Notes: generated from the letters alone by a model not told the origin. A stretch of DNA of 14,470 bases from an uncultured Brevundimonas sp. (GCA_946885435.1 CAMPGL010000035.1:1-14470), one strand, 5' to 3'. Counted from the first letter of the stretch, positions 1-7,834 are shown. Numbers and translations: made by a program.

Positions 1-1307
1 CGCGCGACCACGATCTGCACGCCCGCCGGATTGTCCGACAGCTCCTTGGCCAGGTCATCGGCGGTCGCGACGTCGGTCGTATTGACCCGCACCACCACAT
101 CTCCGGCCGTCAGTCCCGCCTGGGCCGCGACCGACCCCGGCTCCACATAGGTGACCAGCACGCCGGTGACCCCTTCGGGCACGCGGTCGGTCGGTCGCAG
201 GTCGCGGAAGCCCGCGCCATAGGCGCGCCCTTCCGAGCCGGTGGTGGCGACCTGCGCCGCCTGGGGCTCCTCGACCAGCAGGGTGGTCTCCAGCTGTTCG
301 GCGGCGCGCAGATAGACGATGTCCAGCCGGCTGCCCGGCTCGGCGATCCCGACGGTGGAGGTCACGCCGCCCGAACCTTCGACCACCCGCCCCTGGATGC
401 GGATGATGACGTCGTTGCGGCGCAGACCCGCCCGCTCGGCCGGAGAGCCCGGCACCACGTCCTCGACCACCGCGCCGCGCACGATGGGCGTGCCCAGCTC
501 GCGCGCCCGCTCAGGCGTCAGCGAGCCGAGGGTGGCCCCGATGCGCCCACGCCGGACCTCGCCGCCGTCCCTCAGCTGGGCCGCCACCGCCAGTAGGATG
601 CGCGACGGCACCGCGAACGCCACGCCGTCGTTGCCGCCGCCGACGCTGCCGGACAGGATCGCGGTGTTGATGCCGATCAGCCTCCCGGCGCTGTCCAGCA
701 GCGGCCCGCCGGAGTTGCCCGAGTTCACCGCCGCGTCGGTCTGGATGTAGTCCTCAATGGCGTCGCCCATGCCCGAGCGGCCCAGGCCCGACACCACGCC
801 CATGGTCAGGGTCTGGTCCAGCCCCAGCGGATGGCCGACCGCGAACACCAGGTCGCCGGTGCGGATGGTGTCGGAATCGACGATCTCCACCTGGCTCAGC
901 CGCGGCGCGTCGATCCGCAGGACCGCGATGTCGGTCGCATCGTCGGCGCCCAGCAGCTCGGCGTCGAAGGAGCGCCCGTCGGTCAGGTCGACGCGGTAGG
1001 TGTTGCCGCCCTCGATGACATGCTGGTTGGTGACCACGATGCCGCCGGCGGCGTCGATGATGACGCCCGATCCCCCCGAAATCTCGCGCGGCGTGGACGT
1101 CCCCGTCGTCGGCCCGGTGGAGCGGCTGAGCGTCGTCACGCGCACCACGGCAGGCAGGGAGCGCTCGATCTGGGCGGCGAAGCTGAACACGCCACGCTCG
1201 GCGTCATAGGGCAGGGGGAAGGCCGGGGTCTCCTGCGCCATTGCAGGCGCCGCCGCCATCACCAGGGCCGCCAGGCCGGCCCCGAACTTCGCCATCCGCA
1301 TCGTCAT
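1..1307 (-). CDS. HtrA/DegP-like periplasmic serine protease, two PDZ domains (3' end outside window)
   Basis: Secreted S1C-family serine endoprotease, expected to degrade or refold damaged envelope proteins in the periplasm. The readable 435 residues show a signal peptide (about 1-24, ending AMA-QE), then a trypsin-like domain with His96 in TNQHV, Asp126 in ATDIAVL and Ser199 in SGNSGGPL, so the triad is intact. PDZ1 covers about 260-345 and PDZ2 begins near 365 and runs off the window. The usual NAHV around the histidine is NQHV here. The ATG at 1307 overlaps the kinase stop as ATGA, which suggests translational coupling. An in-frame ATG at 1301, with AAGGG seven bases upstream, is an equally good start and removes only two residues. 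It is the last visible gene of the four-gene minus-strand unit. Family is certain; the DegP versus DegQ/MucD label and the substrates are not. Confidence 0.93.
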   Translation of the reverse strand, partial: MTMRMAKFGAGLAALVMAAAPAMAQETPAFPLPYDAERGVFSFAAQIERSLPAVVRVTTLSRSTGPTTGTSTPREISGGSGVIIDAAGGIVVTNQHVIEGGNTYRVDLTDGRSFDAELLGADDATDIAVLRIDAPRLSQVEIVDSDTIRTGDLVFAVGHPLGLDQTLTMGVVSGLGRSGMGDAIEDYIQTDAAVNSGNSGGPLLDSAGRLIGINTAILSGSVGGGNDGVAFAVPSRILLAVAAQLRDGGEVRRGRIGATLGSLTPERARELGTPIVRGAVVEDVVPGSPAERAGLRRNDVIIRIQGRVVEGSGGVTSTVGIAEPGSRLDIVYLRAAEQLETTLLVEEPQAAQVATTGSEGRAYGAGFRDLRPTDRVPEGVTGVLVTYVEPGSVAAQAGLTAGDVVVRVNTTDVATADDLAKELSDNPAGVQIVVA

Positions 1308-2665
1308 ACCCTTATGGTCACCCGCGAGCCGCCTGGCCCGCTGTCGATCTCGATATCGCCGCCGTGACGCCGCACTATGGCGCGCACGAAGTCCAGCCCC
1401 ATGCGGTGGCTGTCGGGACGTTCCGACGCGTCCTGCGCCTCGGTCGCCGCCATCCCGGGCCCCTCGTCGATCACCGTCACCCTCGCCGTCTCGCCATCGC
1501 TCGCCGCCGTGATGCGGACCAGCGCCCCATCGGGGGAGTACTTCACCGCGTTGTCCACCAGATTCGCCACCGCGCGCTGCAGCAGGCTGGCCACGCCGAG
1601 CGCGGGCGCCGGCGCCAGATCGGTCTCGATGCGGATGCCGCGGGCCTCCGCGACCGGCTCGTAGAGTTCAGCCGCCGCGGCGCAGACCTGGTCCAGCCGG
1701 ACCTCCTCGAAGGCCCAGGCCTCGCTGTCCCTGAGCGAGAGGGACTCGTTCATCACCTGGGTCAGGTATCTCAGGTCCGCACGGGCCTGGTGGATCAGCT
1801 GGACGTCGCCCGTGTCATCGAACTGGTCGAGCCGCGCCCGCGCCCTGGCCAGGGGCGTTCGGAAGTCGTGCGCGAGCTGGTCGGAGGTGTCGCGCAGCCA
1901 CACCAGCAGTTCCTGCAGGCGGCCCAGGGTGACGTTCACCTGGGTGGTCAGGCGGCGCAGGTCGCCGGTCATCTCCTCGACGGGGATCGGCGGTAGAAAC
2001 TCGCCACGGCCGGCCTGCTCCAGGCTGGCGTTCAGCCGGCTCACGCCCGACAGCATCCGCCCCCGCGCCCAGGCGGCGGTCGCCAGCCCAAAGGCCAGCA
2101 GCAGCACCCCCATGCCAGCGACAGCGAAGGCGGCGGCGCCCCAGGCCTGGCCGGTCCGCTCCACCATGCGCGCGACGATGACCTCCATCGGCCCGGCCAC
2201 GTCGCGCACCGCAACCACCTCCACGGCCCTGTCGGCGCAGACCGACCCGCGCGGCAGGCGAAGCAGATAGACGTTGGGACCCAGGTCCTCGAGCGGCTCG
2301 GCCCGCGCGCTCGCCAGCGCCTCGGCGCCCGCCGTCGCGCCGTCCGGCCCGCCGACCCAGCGCAGCCCCATGTTTGGCTGGCGGCCCGCGCAGGCCTCCT
2401 CGATGCTCGTGGTCACGCCCGGCCGGGTCTGAAAGACGGTCAGCCAGCTGGCGATATAGTCCGCGTCGGTCGGGGCGGCGGCCGACATAATGTCCATCTT
2501 GGACAGCAGGGCCCCGTAGTCCCTTAGCGCCGCCAGGGCCGCGCGCTGCCGCTGCTCGGATCGCACCGCCTGGTGCGTCACCGCCAGCGAGGCCGACAGG
2601 GACGCGGCCGCCAGCAGGGTCACGAACGCGGCGAGCCACGCCCCCGAGACGGCCGGAAGCCTCAC
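1304..2665 (-). CDS. Membrane sensor histidine kinase, partner of the adjacent OmpR-family regulator
   Basis: Inner-membrane sensor kinase of 453 residues that should phosphorylate the regulator encoded just upstream. Membrane segments lie at about 9-30 and 175-198, with a periplasmic sensor loop of about 145 residues between them. That loop has two cysteines (Cys92, Cys143) that could form a disulfide. A HAMP-like linker follows, then the H-box AHDFRTPL with His266, the N-box NLVDNAVKYS (Asn372), G1 DEGPGM (401-406) and a G2 region MGLDFVRAI (422-430). The ATP lid between G1 and G2 is short and lacks an obvious F-box, and G2 has GLDF where GLGL is usual. The start is a GTG at 2665 overlapping the regulator's stop as GTGA. 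Reading upstream to 2851 would only retranslate the regulator gene. The stop overlaps the following protease gene by four bases. Function is secure by family; the stimulus is unknown, perhaps misfolded envelope protein given the flanking proteases. Confidence 0.92.
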   Translation of the reverse strand: MRLPAVSGAWLAAFVTLLAAASLSASLAVTHQAVRSEQRQRAALAALRDYGALLSKMDIMSAAAPTDADYIASWLTVFQTRPGVTTSIEEACAGRQPNMGLRWVGGPDGATAGAEALASARAEPLEDLGPNVYLLRLPRGSVCADRAVEVVAVRDVAGPMEVIVARMVERTGQAWGAAAFAVAGMGVLLLAFGLATAAWARGRMLSGVSRLNASLEQAGRGEFLPPIPVEEMTGDLRRLTTQVNVTLGRLQELLVWLRDTSDQLAHDFRTPLARARARLDQFDDTGDVQLIHQARADLRYLTQVMNESLSLRDSEAWAFEEVRLDQVCAAAAELYEPVAEARGIRIETDLAPAPALGVASLLQRAVANLVDNAVKYSPDGALVRITAASDGETARVTVIDEGPGMAATEAQDASERPDSHRMGLDFVRAIVRRHGGDIEIDSGPGGSRVTIRV

Positions 2666-3501
2666 GCCTCGCTGTCCAGCACCCGGAACACCAGGCTCTG
2701 GCTGCGCGCCGAGACGATCAGCGGATGCAGGCTGTCCGGCAGCTCCGGGCACTGCTCCTTCAGCCGCCGCCGCAGCGCCGAGATGCGGGCGTCGATGATG
2801 TTGACGTAGTTGTCGGGCAGGAATTTCCACTCCACCCAGCAGCGGTCCCACAGCATCGACTTGGTCACCGGCTGGCCGCGCGCGCCCATCAGCTCGCCGA
2901 CGATGGCGAACTCCAGCGGAGACAGGTCCAGCGTGCGCGGCTCCCCGCCGCGCGGCGTGAAGGTCAGGGTCCGCGCGCCCTGCGACAACTTCAGTGGTCC
3001 GTTGACCAGGTCGCCGTTGCGCCGGTCGTCGCCCTCGCGCCGCGCCGCCCGCCGCAGCTGGGCCGCGACCCGGGCCAGCAGCTCCTCGTCGCCGACCGGC
3101 TTGGACAGATAGTCGTCGGCCCCGGCGATCAGCCCCTCGACCCGCTGCCGCTCGCCGCCCAGCGCCGTCAGGAACAGGGCCGGCGCCTCCGCCGACGGGC
3201 CCCCGCCATCGCGAATGGCCGTGAGCGCGCTCAGCCCGTCCATGCCGAGCGTGATCCGATCCAGGATCAGGATGTCGTAGCCGTGCTCACCCGCCGCCGC
3301 GACGGCGTCCTCGCCGGCCGTGACGTGATCGACGCGCTCAAAGCCCGCCCGGGTCAGCTTGCCCATGACGTGCTCGGCCAGCGCCCCGTCGTCCTCCAGC
3401 ACCAGCGCCGAGCGCCGCTCAAACAGGCTCGTCAGCGCCGCGAACGGATCGGCCTCCCCCGCCATGTCCCTGTTCCCCCAGTCGTCCTCGGACCCAGGCA
3501 T
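2662..3501 (-). CDS. OmpR/PhoB-family response regulator with atypical C-terminal winged helix
   Basis: DNA-binding response regulator of 279 residues. The receiver domain (about 31-150) has the acidic cluster Glu36-Asp37-Asp38, phosphoacceptor Asp81 in LILDR, Thr112 and Lys134 in the SKP motif. An N-terminal extension of about 30 residues precedes it. The winged-helix effector (about 168-275) has LDLSPLEFAIVGELM and a recognition-helix region PDNYVNIIDARISALRRRL. The final strand reads RSQSLVFRV where most OmpR proteins have RGVGYRF, and residues 216-230 are tryptophan-rich. The ATG at 3501 is preceded by GGGAG seven bases upstream; the ATG at 3465 would shorten the N-terminus by 12 residues. 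It lies 19 nt downstream of an HtrA-like gene and overlaps its kinase by GTGA. The likely regulon includes its own operon, but that is inference. The family call is firm; no gene name is justified. Confidence 0.92.
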   Translation of the reverse strand: MPGSEDDWGNRDMAGEADPFAALTSLFERRSALVLEDDGALAEHVMGKLTRAGFERVDHVTAGEDAVAAAGEHGYDILILDRITLGMDGLSALTAIRDGGGPSAEAPALFLTALGGERQRVEGLIAGADDYLSKPVGDEELLARVAAQLRRAARREGDDRRNGDLVNGPLKLSQGARTLTFTPRGGEPRTLDLSPLEFAIVGELMGARGQPVTKSMLWDRCWVEWKFLPDNYVNIIDARISALRRRLKEQCPELPDSLHPLIVSARSQSLVFRVLDSEA

Positions 3502-3520
3502 AAGCCGCTCCCGTCAAAGC

Positions 3521-4861
3521 TCAAAGGGGGCCTGAGCCCAGATCGGTCGGCAGCCCCGGCGGGCGGCGCTCCGCCGCCTCGGCGGTCAGCGGCAGCGCCA
3601 GGTGCCTTACGCCCCGTCCCGGCCTCAGCAGGCGCAGCACCGCCAGCTCCCGGTCGCCGGACAGGGCCGCGTCGGCCGCGGCGGCGCTGGCCACCGGCCG
3701 GCCGTCCACGGCGAGCAGCAGATCGCCGCGCCGCACGCCGTAGTCGGCCGCCAGCGACCCGTCGGCGACCTCGTTGATCAGCACGCCTTCGCCGGATTCG
3801 ACCGAGGCGAACCTCAGGCCCGCGCCGTCCCGCCGGCGATCGCGCGTGCTCAGGGCGTCCTGCGCCAGGCGACCGCGCAAGGGAGCGGTGGCGTCCGGGC
3901 GACCCAGTTCGACGCTCAGCGGCCTCACCTGGGCGCCCGTCGCGACCTCGAGGTGAAGCTGCTCGCCGCGGCTCAGGGCCATCAGGGCGGCGTACAGGTC
4001 GCGCGGATAGCGCAGAGGCGATCCCGCCGCGGTCAGGATCACGTCGCCGGACCGGATGCCCGCCGCTTCGGCGGCCGAGCCGGGCGTCACCTCGTCGATC
4101 AGCAGCCCCTGCCGGGCGTCCACGCCCAGCGTGGTCAGAATCCCCGCGTCCGCGCCCCTCACCACCAGCCCCAGCCCGCCGCGTGACAGGCCGCCTTCGC
4201 GCACCAGGGCGTCCGCGACCTCGGCGACCAGTTCGATCGGGATCGCCAGGCCGATGCCGATGTCGAACAGGGTCTCGGCCGGCGTCGCCGTGTTCATGCC
4301 CACGACCCGCCCCTCGGCGTCGATCAGGGGGCCGCCGGAGCTGCCGGGATTGATGGCCGCGTCGTGCTGGATGAAGTCCACCGGCCAGGCCGGGTCGTAG
4401 GCGCGGCCCAGACCCGAGACGATCCCCTCGGTGACGCTGAACGGAAAGGCGATCGGGCTGCCGATGGCGTAGACGCGCTCGCCGGACCTCAGGGCCTCGC
4501 CGTCGCCCGCGGCCAGGGGAGGCGCGAAGGCGCCGCCGGCCGGCGCGATCAGGGCGATGTCGGTCAGGGCGTCGCGCCCCACGACCCGGCCGGCGCGCCG
4601 CCCCCCGTCGGGCGACACGAGGATGACGGTGGGGGCCTCGCCGACCACATGCGCATTGGTCGCCACATGGCCCGCCGCGTCGAGCACGAAGCCGGAGCCC
4701 AGGCCGCGCGTCAGGCCGCTGTCGTCGCCGCCCTGGCTCCAGGCGGGCTCGATGCGCACCACCGAGCCCAGGGCCTCGGCCACCGCCTCGACCGGCTGCG
4801 CCCGGGCCGACAGGGGCGCGGCGCAGGCGATCAGACATAGGATGAGACGAAAGGCGCGCAA
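3521..4861 (-). CDS. HtrA-like secreted serine protease, first gene of the protease/two-component operon
   Basis: Periplasmic trypsin-like protease of 446 residues, a paralogue of the protease at the other end of the operon but clearly diverged from it. From the chosen TTG start the protein begins with a typical signal peptide (MRAFRLILCLIACAAPLSARA-QP). The catalytic triad is His71 (TNAHVV), Asp101 (LTDIALI) and Ser175 (NPGSSGGPL). PDZ domains lie at about 228-318 and 348-425. TTG at 4861 is preferred because GGAG sits nine bases upstream and the signal peptide is then N-terminal. The alternative in-frame GTG at 4975 adds 38 residues of no recognisable character and would put a rare CTA codon in frame. 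The gene faces away from chvI, so the 167-nt gap must hold both promoters. Protease identity is firm, the start moderately so. Whether it acts on the sensor kinase or on misfolded proteins cannot be told from sequence. Confidence 0.9.
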   Translation of the reverse strand: MRAFRLILCLIACAAPLSARAQPVEAVAEALGSVVRIEPAWSQGGDDSGLTRGLGSGFVLDAAGHVATNAHVVGEAPTVILVSPDGGRRAGRVVGRDALTDIALIAPAGGAFAPPLAAGDGEALRSGERVYAIGSPIAFPFSVTEGIVSGLGRAYDPAWPVDFIQHDAAINPGSSGGPLIDAEGRVVGMNTATPAETLFDIGIGLAIPIELVAEVADALVREGGLSRGGLGLVVRGADAGILTTLGVDARQGLLIDEVTPGSAAEAAGIRSGDVILTAAGSPLRYPRDLYAALMALSRGEQLHLEVATGAQVRPLSVELGRPDATAPLRGRLAQDALSTRDRRRDGAGLRFASVESGEGVLINEVADGSLAADYGVRRGDLLLAVDGRPVASAAAADAALSGDRELAVLRLLRPGRGVRHLALPLTAEAAERRPPGLPTDLGSGPL

Positions 4862-4907
4862 ACCGACGAGCTCCAGCTTCGCGCAACCTAGGCCGTCGGT
4901 GGATCGT

Positions 4908-4930
4908 TGACCGCTGACCGTATCTGACCG
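4908..4930. repeat. Three direct TGACCG repeats in the divergent htrA / chvI promoter region
   Basis: TGACCG occurs at 4908-4913, 4915-4920 and 4925-4930, i.e. with start-to-start spacings of 7 and 10 bases. The last two, ten bases apart, have the geometry of tandem half-sites bound by OmpR/PhoB-family dimers. Two genes of that family are encoded on either side (the minus-strand regulator and chvI). They lie 47-69 nt upstream of the TTG start of the protease operon and about 100 nt upstream of chvI. Which regulator, if either, binds here is inference. Confidence 0.4.
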
Positions 4931-4943
4931 GACGCGGCCTGCC

Positions 4944-4970
4944 TTGGCCTTGCCGCTCGCGCGCCCTAAT
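4944..4970 (+). promoter_or_regulatory. Putative sigma70-type promoter for chvI operon
   Basis: TTGGCC (4944-4949) and TAATCT (4965-4970) are separated by 15 bases counted between hexamers from 4950 to 4964, or 17 when the -10 is shifted two bases to ATCTCA. The better-supported element is the -35 TTGGCC, which recurs before the EIIA gene and before the amidohydrolase. The transcript would have a leader of about 50 nt before the chvI ATG at 5029. The -10 match is weak, so this is a candidate only. Confidence 0.25.
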
Positions 4971-5028
4971 CTCACCTTGAGCGCGACGAACCGTCCGGAA
5001 CCTTCGCCGCTGGGAGCGCATACCGACC

Positions 5029-5727
5029 ATGGCAGTCATCACCCTCGTGGACGACGACGAGAACATCGTGGAGTCCGTCAAGCTGGCGCTGGAAAGCCAC
5101 GGCCACACGGTCCGCGCCTTCCACGACGGCGCCTCGGGTCTCGAGGCCCTGGAGTCCGACCCGCCGGACCTGGCCATCCTCGACGTGAAGATGCCGCGCA
5201 TGGACGGCATGGAGGTGCTGCGCCGCCTGCGCCAGACCCAGGACACGCCGGTCATCATCCTGACCTCCAAGGACGAGGAGATCGACGAGATCCTCGGCTT
5301 CAACCTCGGCGCCGACGACTACATGACCAAGCCGTTCAGCCAGCGGCTGCTGATCGAGCGGATCAAGGCCATCCTGCGCCGCGCCGGCGTCGAATCCGGC
5401 GAGATCGACACCTCCGAGAACGCCGGCAAGTCGCTCAAGCGCGGCAAGCTGGCCATGGACCCGGCCCGCCACGAATGCACCTGGGACGGCAAGCCGGTGC
5501 GCCTGACCGTCACCGAGTTCCTGCTGCTCCAGGCCCTGGCCCAGCGGCCCGGCTTCGTGAAGAGCCGCGACAACCTGATGGACGCCGCCTACGACGACCA
5601 GGTCTATGTCGACGACCGCACCATCGACAGCCACATCAAGCGCATGCGCAAGAAGTTCCGGGTCGTCGATCCGGAGTTCGACGCCATCGAGACGCTGTAC
5701 GGGGTGGGCTACCGCTATCGTGAGTGA
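5029..5727 (+). CDS. chvI: ChvI-type response regulator
   Basis: OmpR-family regulator of 232 residues, the cytoplasmic output of the ChvG/ChvI (ExoS/ChvI, BvrS/BvrR) envelope and acid-stress system of alphaproteobacteria. It opens with [13 protein letters not shown]. The acidic pocket is Asp8-Asp9-Asp10, the phosphoacceptor Asp52 lies in LAILDVKMP, with Thr79 (ILTSK) and Lys101 (MTKPFS). The C-terminal winged helix shows [25 protein letters not shown] and the closing GVGYRYRE. Length and sequence are canonical for ChvI. A purine-rich GGGAG lies 12 bases before the ATG, rather far. Its stop overlaps the chvG start by eight bases. In Rhizobiales pckA is usually the divergent neighbour of chvI; here that place is taken by a protease/two-component operon. 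Assignment is strong from both sequence and synteny with hprK and the PTS genes. Confidence 0.96.
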   Translation: MAVITLVDDDENIVESVKLALESHGHTVRAFHDGASGLEALESDPPDLAILDVKMPRMDGMEVLRRLRQTQDTPVIILTSKDEEIDEILGFNLGADDYMTKPFSQRLLIERIKAILRRAGVESGEIDTSENAGKSLKRGKLAMDPARHECTWDGKPVRLTVTEFLLLQALAQRPGFVKSRDNLMDAAYDDQVYVDDRTIDSHIKRMRKKFRVVDPEFDAIETLYGVGYRYRE

Positions 5728-7297
5728 CGAAGGCGAGCCGCGGGCGCGCCGCGCCGGCTGGCGCATTCCCTGGCAGGTGATGCCCGGCTCGCGCCTGGCG
5801 CGGCTCATCCTGTTCCTGAACCTCGTCACCCTGGCCGTCCTGCTGGCCGGGATGTTCGGCCTGAACGAATGGCGCCGCGGCCTCGTCGACGCCCGCATCC
5901 AGTACCTGAACGCCCAGGCGCAGCTGGTGGCCTCGGTCCTCTACGAGGTCGGCGGCACCCAGGGAGAGCCCTACCCGGCGCTCGATCCCATCCTTTCGGC
6001 CCAGTTCCTGCGGACCGAGCTGATCCCGGAAGGCCAGCGCGCGCGCATCTTCAACATCGAGGGCGAGCTCGTAGCGGACAGCTACCTCGTCTCGGACGCC
6101 GTGCTGGTCGAAGAGTTGCCGCCGGCGCGCCCAGCCGGCTCGCCTCAGCCGGCGGAAGACGAGGCCGGCAGCGACCGCGCGCTCGTCGCGGCCCGCAACG
6201 ACCTGGCCGCCGAGGTCGAGGCGGCGCTCACCGGCGCCGATCAGTCCGGCATCCGCACCAACGAGGTCGGCGATCGCGTGGTGTCCATCTCCGTGCCCCT
6301 GCGCCACGTCGAGACGGTGGTCGGGGTGCTGACGCTCGAGGCCAACGACTTCTCGGAGATCGTCAACGACCAGCGCCGGGCCATGGTCCCCTTCGCGCTG
6401 GTGGCCTTCATCGTCAGCCTGCTGACGGCGCTGATGCTCTATCTGCTGATCGTGCGCCCCGTGCTCAGGCTGGCGCGCGCCGCTGACCAGGTCCGCCTCC
6501 AGCGCGCCCGCGCCATCTCCCTGCCGGACCTGCAGCAGCGCAAGGACGAGATCGGCGATCTCGCCCGCGCGCTTGAGACCATGACCGAGGCCCTGTCCGA
6601 CCGGATGGTGGCGATCGAACGCTTCGCCGCCGACGTGGCCCACGAGATCAAGAACCCGCTGACCTCCATCCGCTCGGCCGTCGAGACCCTGGGCCTGGTC
6701 AGGACCGACGCCGACCGGGAGCGGCTGACGCGCCTGCTGCAGCGCGACGTCTTCCGCCTCGACCGGCTGATCACCGACATCTCCAACGCCTCGCGCCTGG
6801 ACGCCGAACTGTCGCGAGACCCGCCCCGTCCGGTGGCGCTCGATCGCCTCGTGGCGGACGTGGTCAGCCTCTACGACGACGACGGGGCGCCGGTCCGGCT
6901 GTCGGCGCCGCCGGGCGAGTCCTTCGGCGTTCTCGGCCGGGAGGGTCCGCTCGGCCAGGTCATCCGCAACCTCGTCGACAACGCCCGTTCCTTCAGTCCG
7001 CCAGGCGGCACGGTGCGGCTGTCCCTGGCTCGCGAGTCCGGCGCCAGTCTGCCGGTCGTCCTGAAGGTCGAGGACGATGGCCCCGGCATCCCGGAGGAGA
7101 ACCTGGAGACGGTCTTCCAGCGCTTCTACACCTCCCGTCCCCAGGGCGCGGCCTTCGGCTCCAACTCGGGCCTCGGCCTGTCCATCGTGCGCCAGATCGT
7201 CGAGGCGCACGGCGGGGAGGTCCGGGCCGAAAACCGGCGCAGCGCCGACGGGGCCGTCACCGGGGCCTGCTTCACCGTCCGTCTGCCGGGCGTCTGA
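5720..7297 (+). CDS. chvG: ChvG-type sensor histidine kinase
   Basis: Inner-membrane histidine kinase of 525 residues that pairs with ChvI. Transmembrane segments are at about 25-46 and 223-246, enclosing a periplasmic sensor domain of about 175 residues that includes a low-complexity Pro/Ala/Glu stretch near 132-150. A HAMP domain (about 247-298) leads into the H-box [14 protein letters not shown] with His308, the N-box [15 protein letters not shown]1 EDDGPGIP and G2 [17 protein letters not shown]. All catalytic motifs are intact. The GTG at 5720 is the first usable start (MSDEGEPR) and overlaps chvI by eight bases; an ATG 20 codons later (MPGSRLARL) is the main alternative and would still precede the first membrane helix. 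The stop overlaps hprK by one base (TGATG). In relatives the periplasmic protein ExoR can hold this kinase in check; none is encoded in this window. Confidence 0.96.
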   Translation: MSDEGEPRARRAGWRIPWQVMPGSRLARLILFLNLVTLAVLLAGMFGLNEWRRGLVDARIQYLNAQAQLVASVLYEVGGTQGEPYPALDPILSAQFLRTELIPEGQRARIFNIEGELVADSYLVSDAVLVEELPPARPAGSPQPAEDEAGSDRALVAARNDLAAEVEAALTGADQSGIRTNEVGDRVVSISVPLRHVETVVGVLTLEANDFSEIVNDQRRAMVPFALVAFIVSLLTALMLYLLIVRPVLRLARAADQVRLQRARAISLPDLQQRKDEIGDLARALETMTEALSDRMVAIERFAADVAHEIKNPLTSIRSAVETLGLVRTDADRERLTRLLQRDVFRLDRLITDISNASRLDAELSRDPPRPVALDRLVADVVSLYDDDGAPVRLSAPPGESFGVLGREGPLGQVIRNLVDNARSFSPPGGTVRLSLARESGASLPVVLKVEDDGPGIPEENLETVFQRFYTSRPQGAAFGSNSGLGLSIVRQIVEAHGGEVRAENRRSADGAVTGACFTVRLPGV

Positions 7298-7716
7298 TGC
7301 GCCTGCACGCCACAGCCGTCGCCCGCGCCACGTCCGCCGGGTGGCGCGCGGCGCTGCTGCGCGGCCCCTCCAGCGCCGGCAAGAGCGACCTGGCGCTGCG
7401 CCTGATCGGTCAGGGCTGGCGGCTCGTCGGGGACGACTACATCGAGGCCTGGCGCTCGGGCGGCCGTCTTTACGTCAGCGCTTCCGAGCCCATCGCCGGC
7501 CTGATGGAGGTCCGTCACCTCGGCGTGCTCGGCCAGCCTCCGCTGCCGAGCGCCCGGGCGGTCCTGCTGGTCGACTGCGTCCGTGACGCCGAGCGCCTGC
7601 CGGAGCCGGCGCGCGAAGCCGTGGAGGGCGTCGCCCTGCCCCGATTTGAGCTGGTGGCGCTCGAACCGTCGGCCCCGGCCAAGGTCGAGCTCGCCCTCGC
7701 GCGGCTCCCCGCCTGA
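7297..7716 (+). CDS. hprK: Short alphaproteobacterial HPr kinase/phosphorylase
   Basis: Phosphorylates the regulatory serine of HPr with ATP and can reverse the reaction. At 139 residues it corresponds to the C-terminal catalytic domain only, as is usual in alphaproteobacteria; Firmicutes enzymes of about 310 residues carry an extra N-terminal domain. Visible features are His4 in LHATAV, the P-loop GPSSAGKS at 23-30 with Lys29, the Walker B-like LVGDDY (Asp46-Asp47), and the HprK signature-like MEVRHLGVL at 70-78. It is coupled to chvG by a TGATG overlap, so it is probably made from the chvIG transcript. EIIA and HPr follow after a 118-nt gap. Identification is strong; kinase versus phosphorylase balance cannot be inferred. 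Confidence 0.93.
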   Translation: MRLHATAVARATSAGWRAALLRGPSSAGKSDLALRLIGQGWRLVGDDYIEAWRSGGRLYVSASEPIAGLMEVRHLGVLGQPPLPSARAVLLVDCVRDAERLPEPAREAVEGVALPRFELVALEPSAPAKVELALARLPA

Positions 7717-7736
7717 GCCGCGACGTGCGGTCGCGC

Positions 7737-7765
7737 TTGGCCCCCCGCAAGCTTTGGCCTATGGA
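7737..7765 (+). promoter_or_regulatory. Putative internal promoter before EIIA(Man)
   Basis: TTGGCC (7737-7742) and TATGGA (7760-7765) are separated by exactly 17 bases in the only sizeable gap of the chvI-ptsH cluster. Transcription would start near 7772, giving a leader of about 60 nt that contains a 7-bp hairpin. The -10 matches TATAAT at only three or four positions, so this is tentative. If real, EIIA and HPr could be expressed independently of chvIG-hprK. Confidence 0.35.
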
Positions 7766-7781
7766 ACGGCCTTTCGACCGA

Positions 7782-7802
7782 CAGGGCGGCGCTTTCGCCC
7801 TG
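7782..7802 (+). other. Perfect 7-bp stem-loop in the leader of the EIIA gene
   Basis: CAGGGCG (7782-7788) pairs with CGCCCTG (7796-7802) around the 7-nt loop GCGCTTT. No T-run follows, so it does not look like an intrinsic terminator. It could instead be an mRNA-processing or stabilising element between hprK and the EIIA gene. It lies 32 nt upstream of the EIIA ATG. Confidence 0.45.
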
Positions 7803-7834
7803 CCGCGGGGGCCAGCAGAGGTTTCTTCAAGGGC

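Noticed and set aside
1304..2851. Longer histidine kinase starting at 2851
   Set aside because: The extra 62 codons only retranslate the regulator gene; the GTG at 2665 gives a GTGA overlap and places the first membrane helix at the N-terminus.
3519..3537. GCTCA/TGAGC hairpin over the stop codon of the first protease gene
   Set aside because: Only five pairs with a nine-base loop; too weak to claim as a terminator or processing site.
3432..5303. 623-codon minus-strand frame spanning the promoter gap and the protease gene
   Set aside because: It is arginine-rich, lacks domains and crosses chvI and the protease in the wrong frame.
5636..7210. 524-codon open frame on the minus strand opposite chvG
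   Set aside because: It is antisense to a gene with intact kinase motifs, has no recognisable domain, and long stop-free antisense frames are expected at this GC content.
7782..7802. Intrinsic terminator after hprK
   Set aside because: The stem is good, but no T-run follows and the cluster continues on the same strand.
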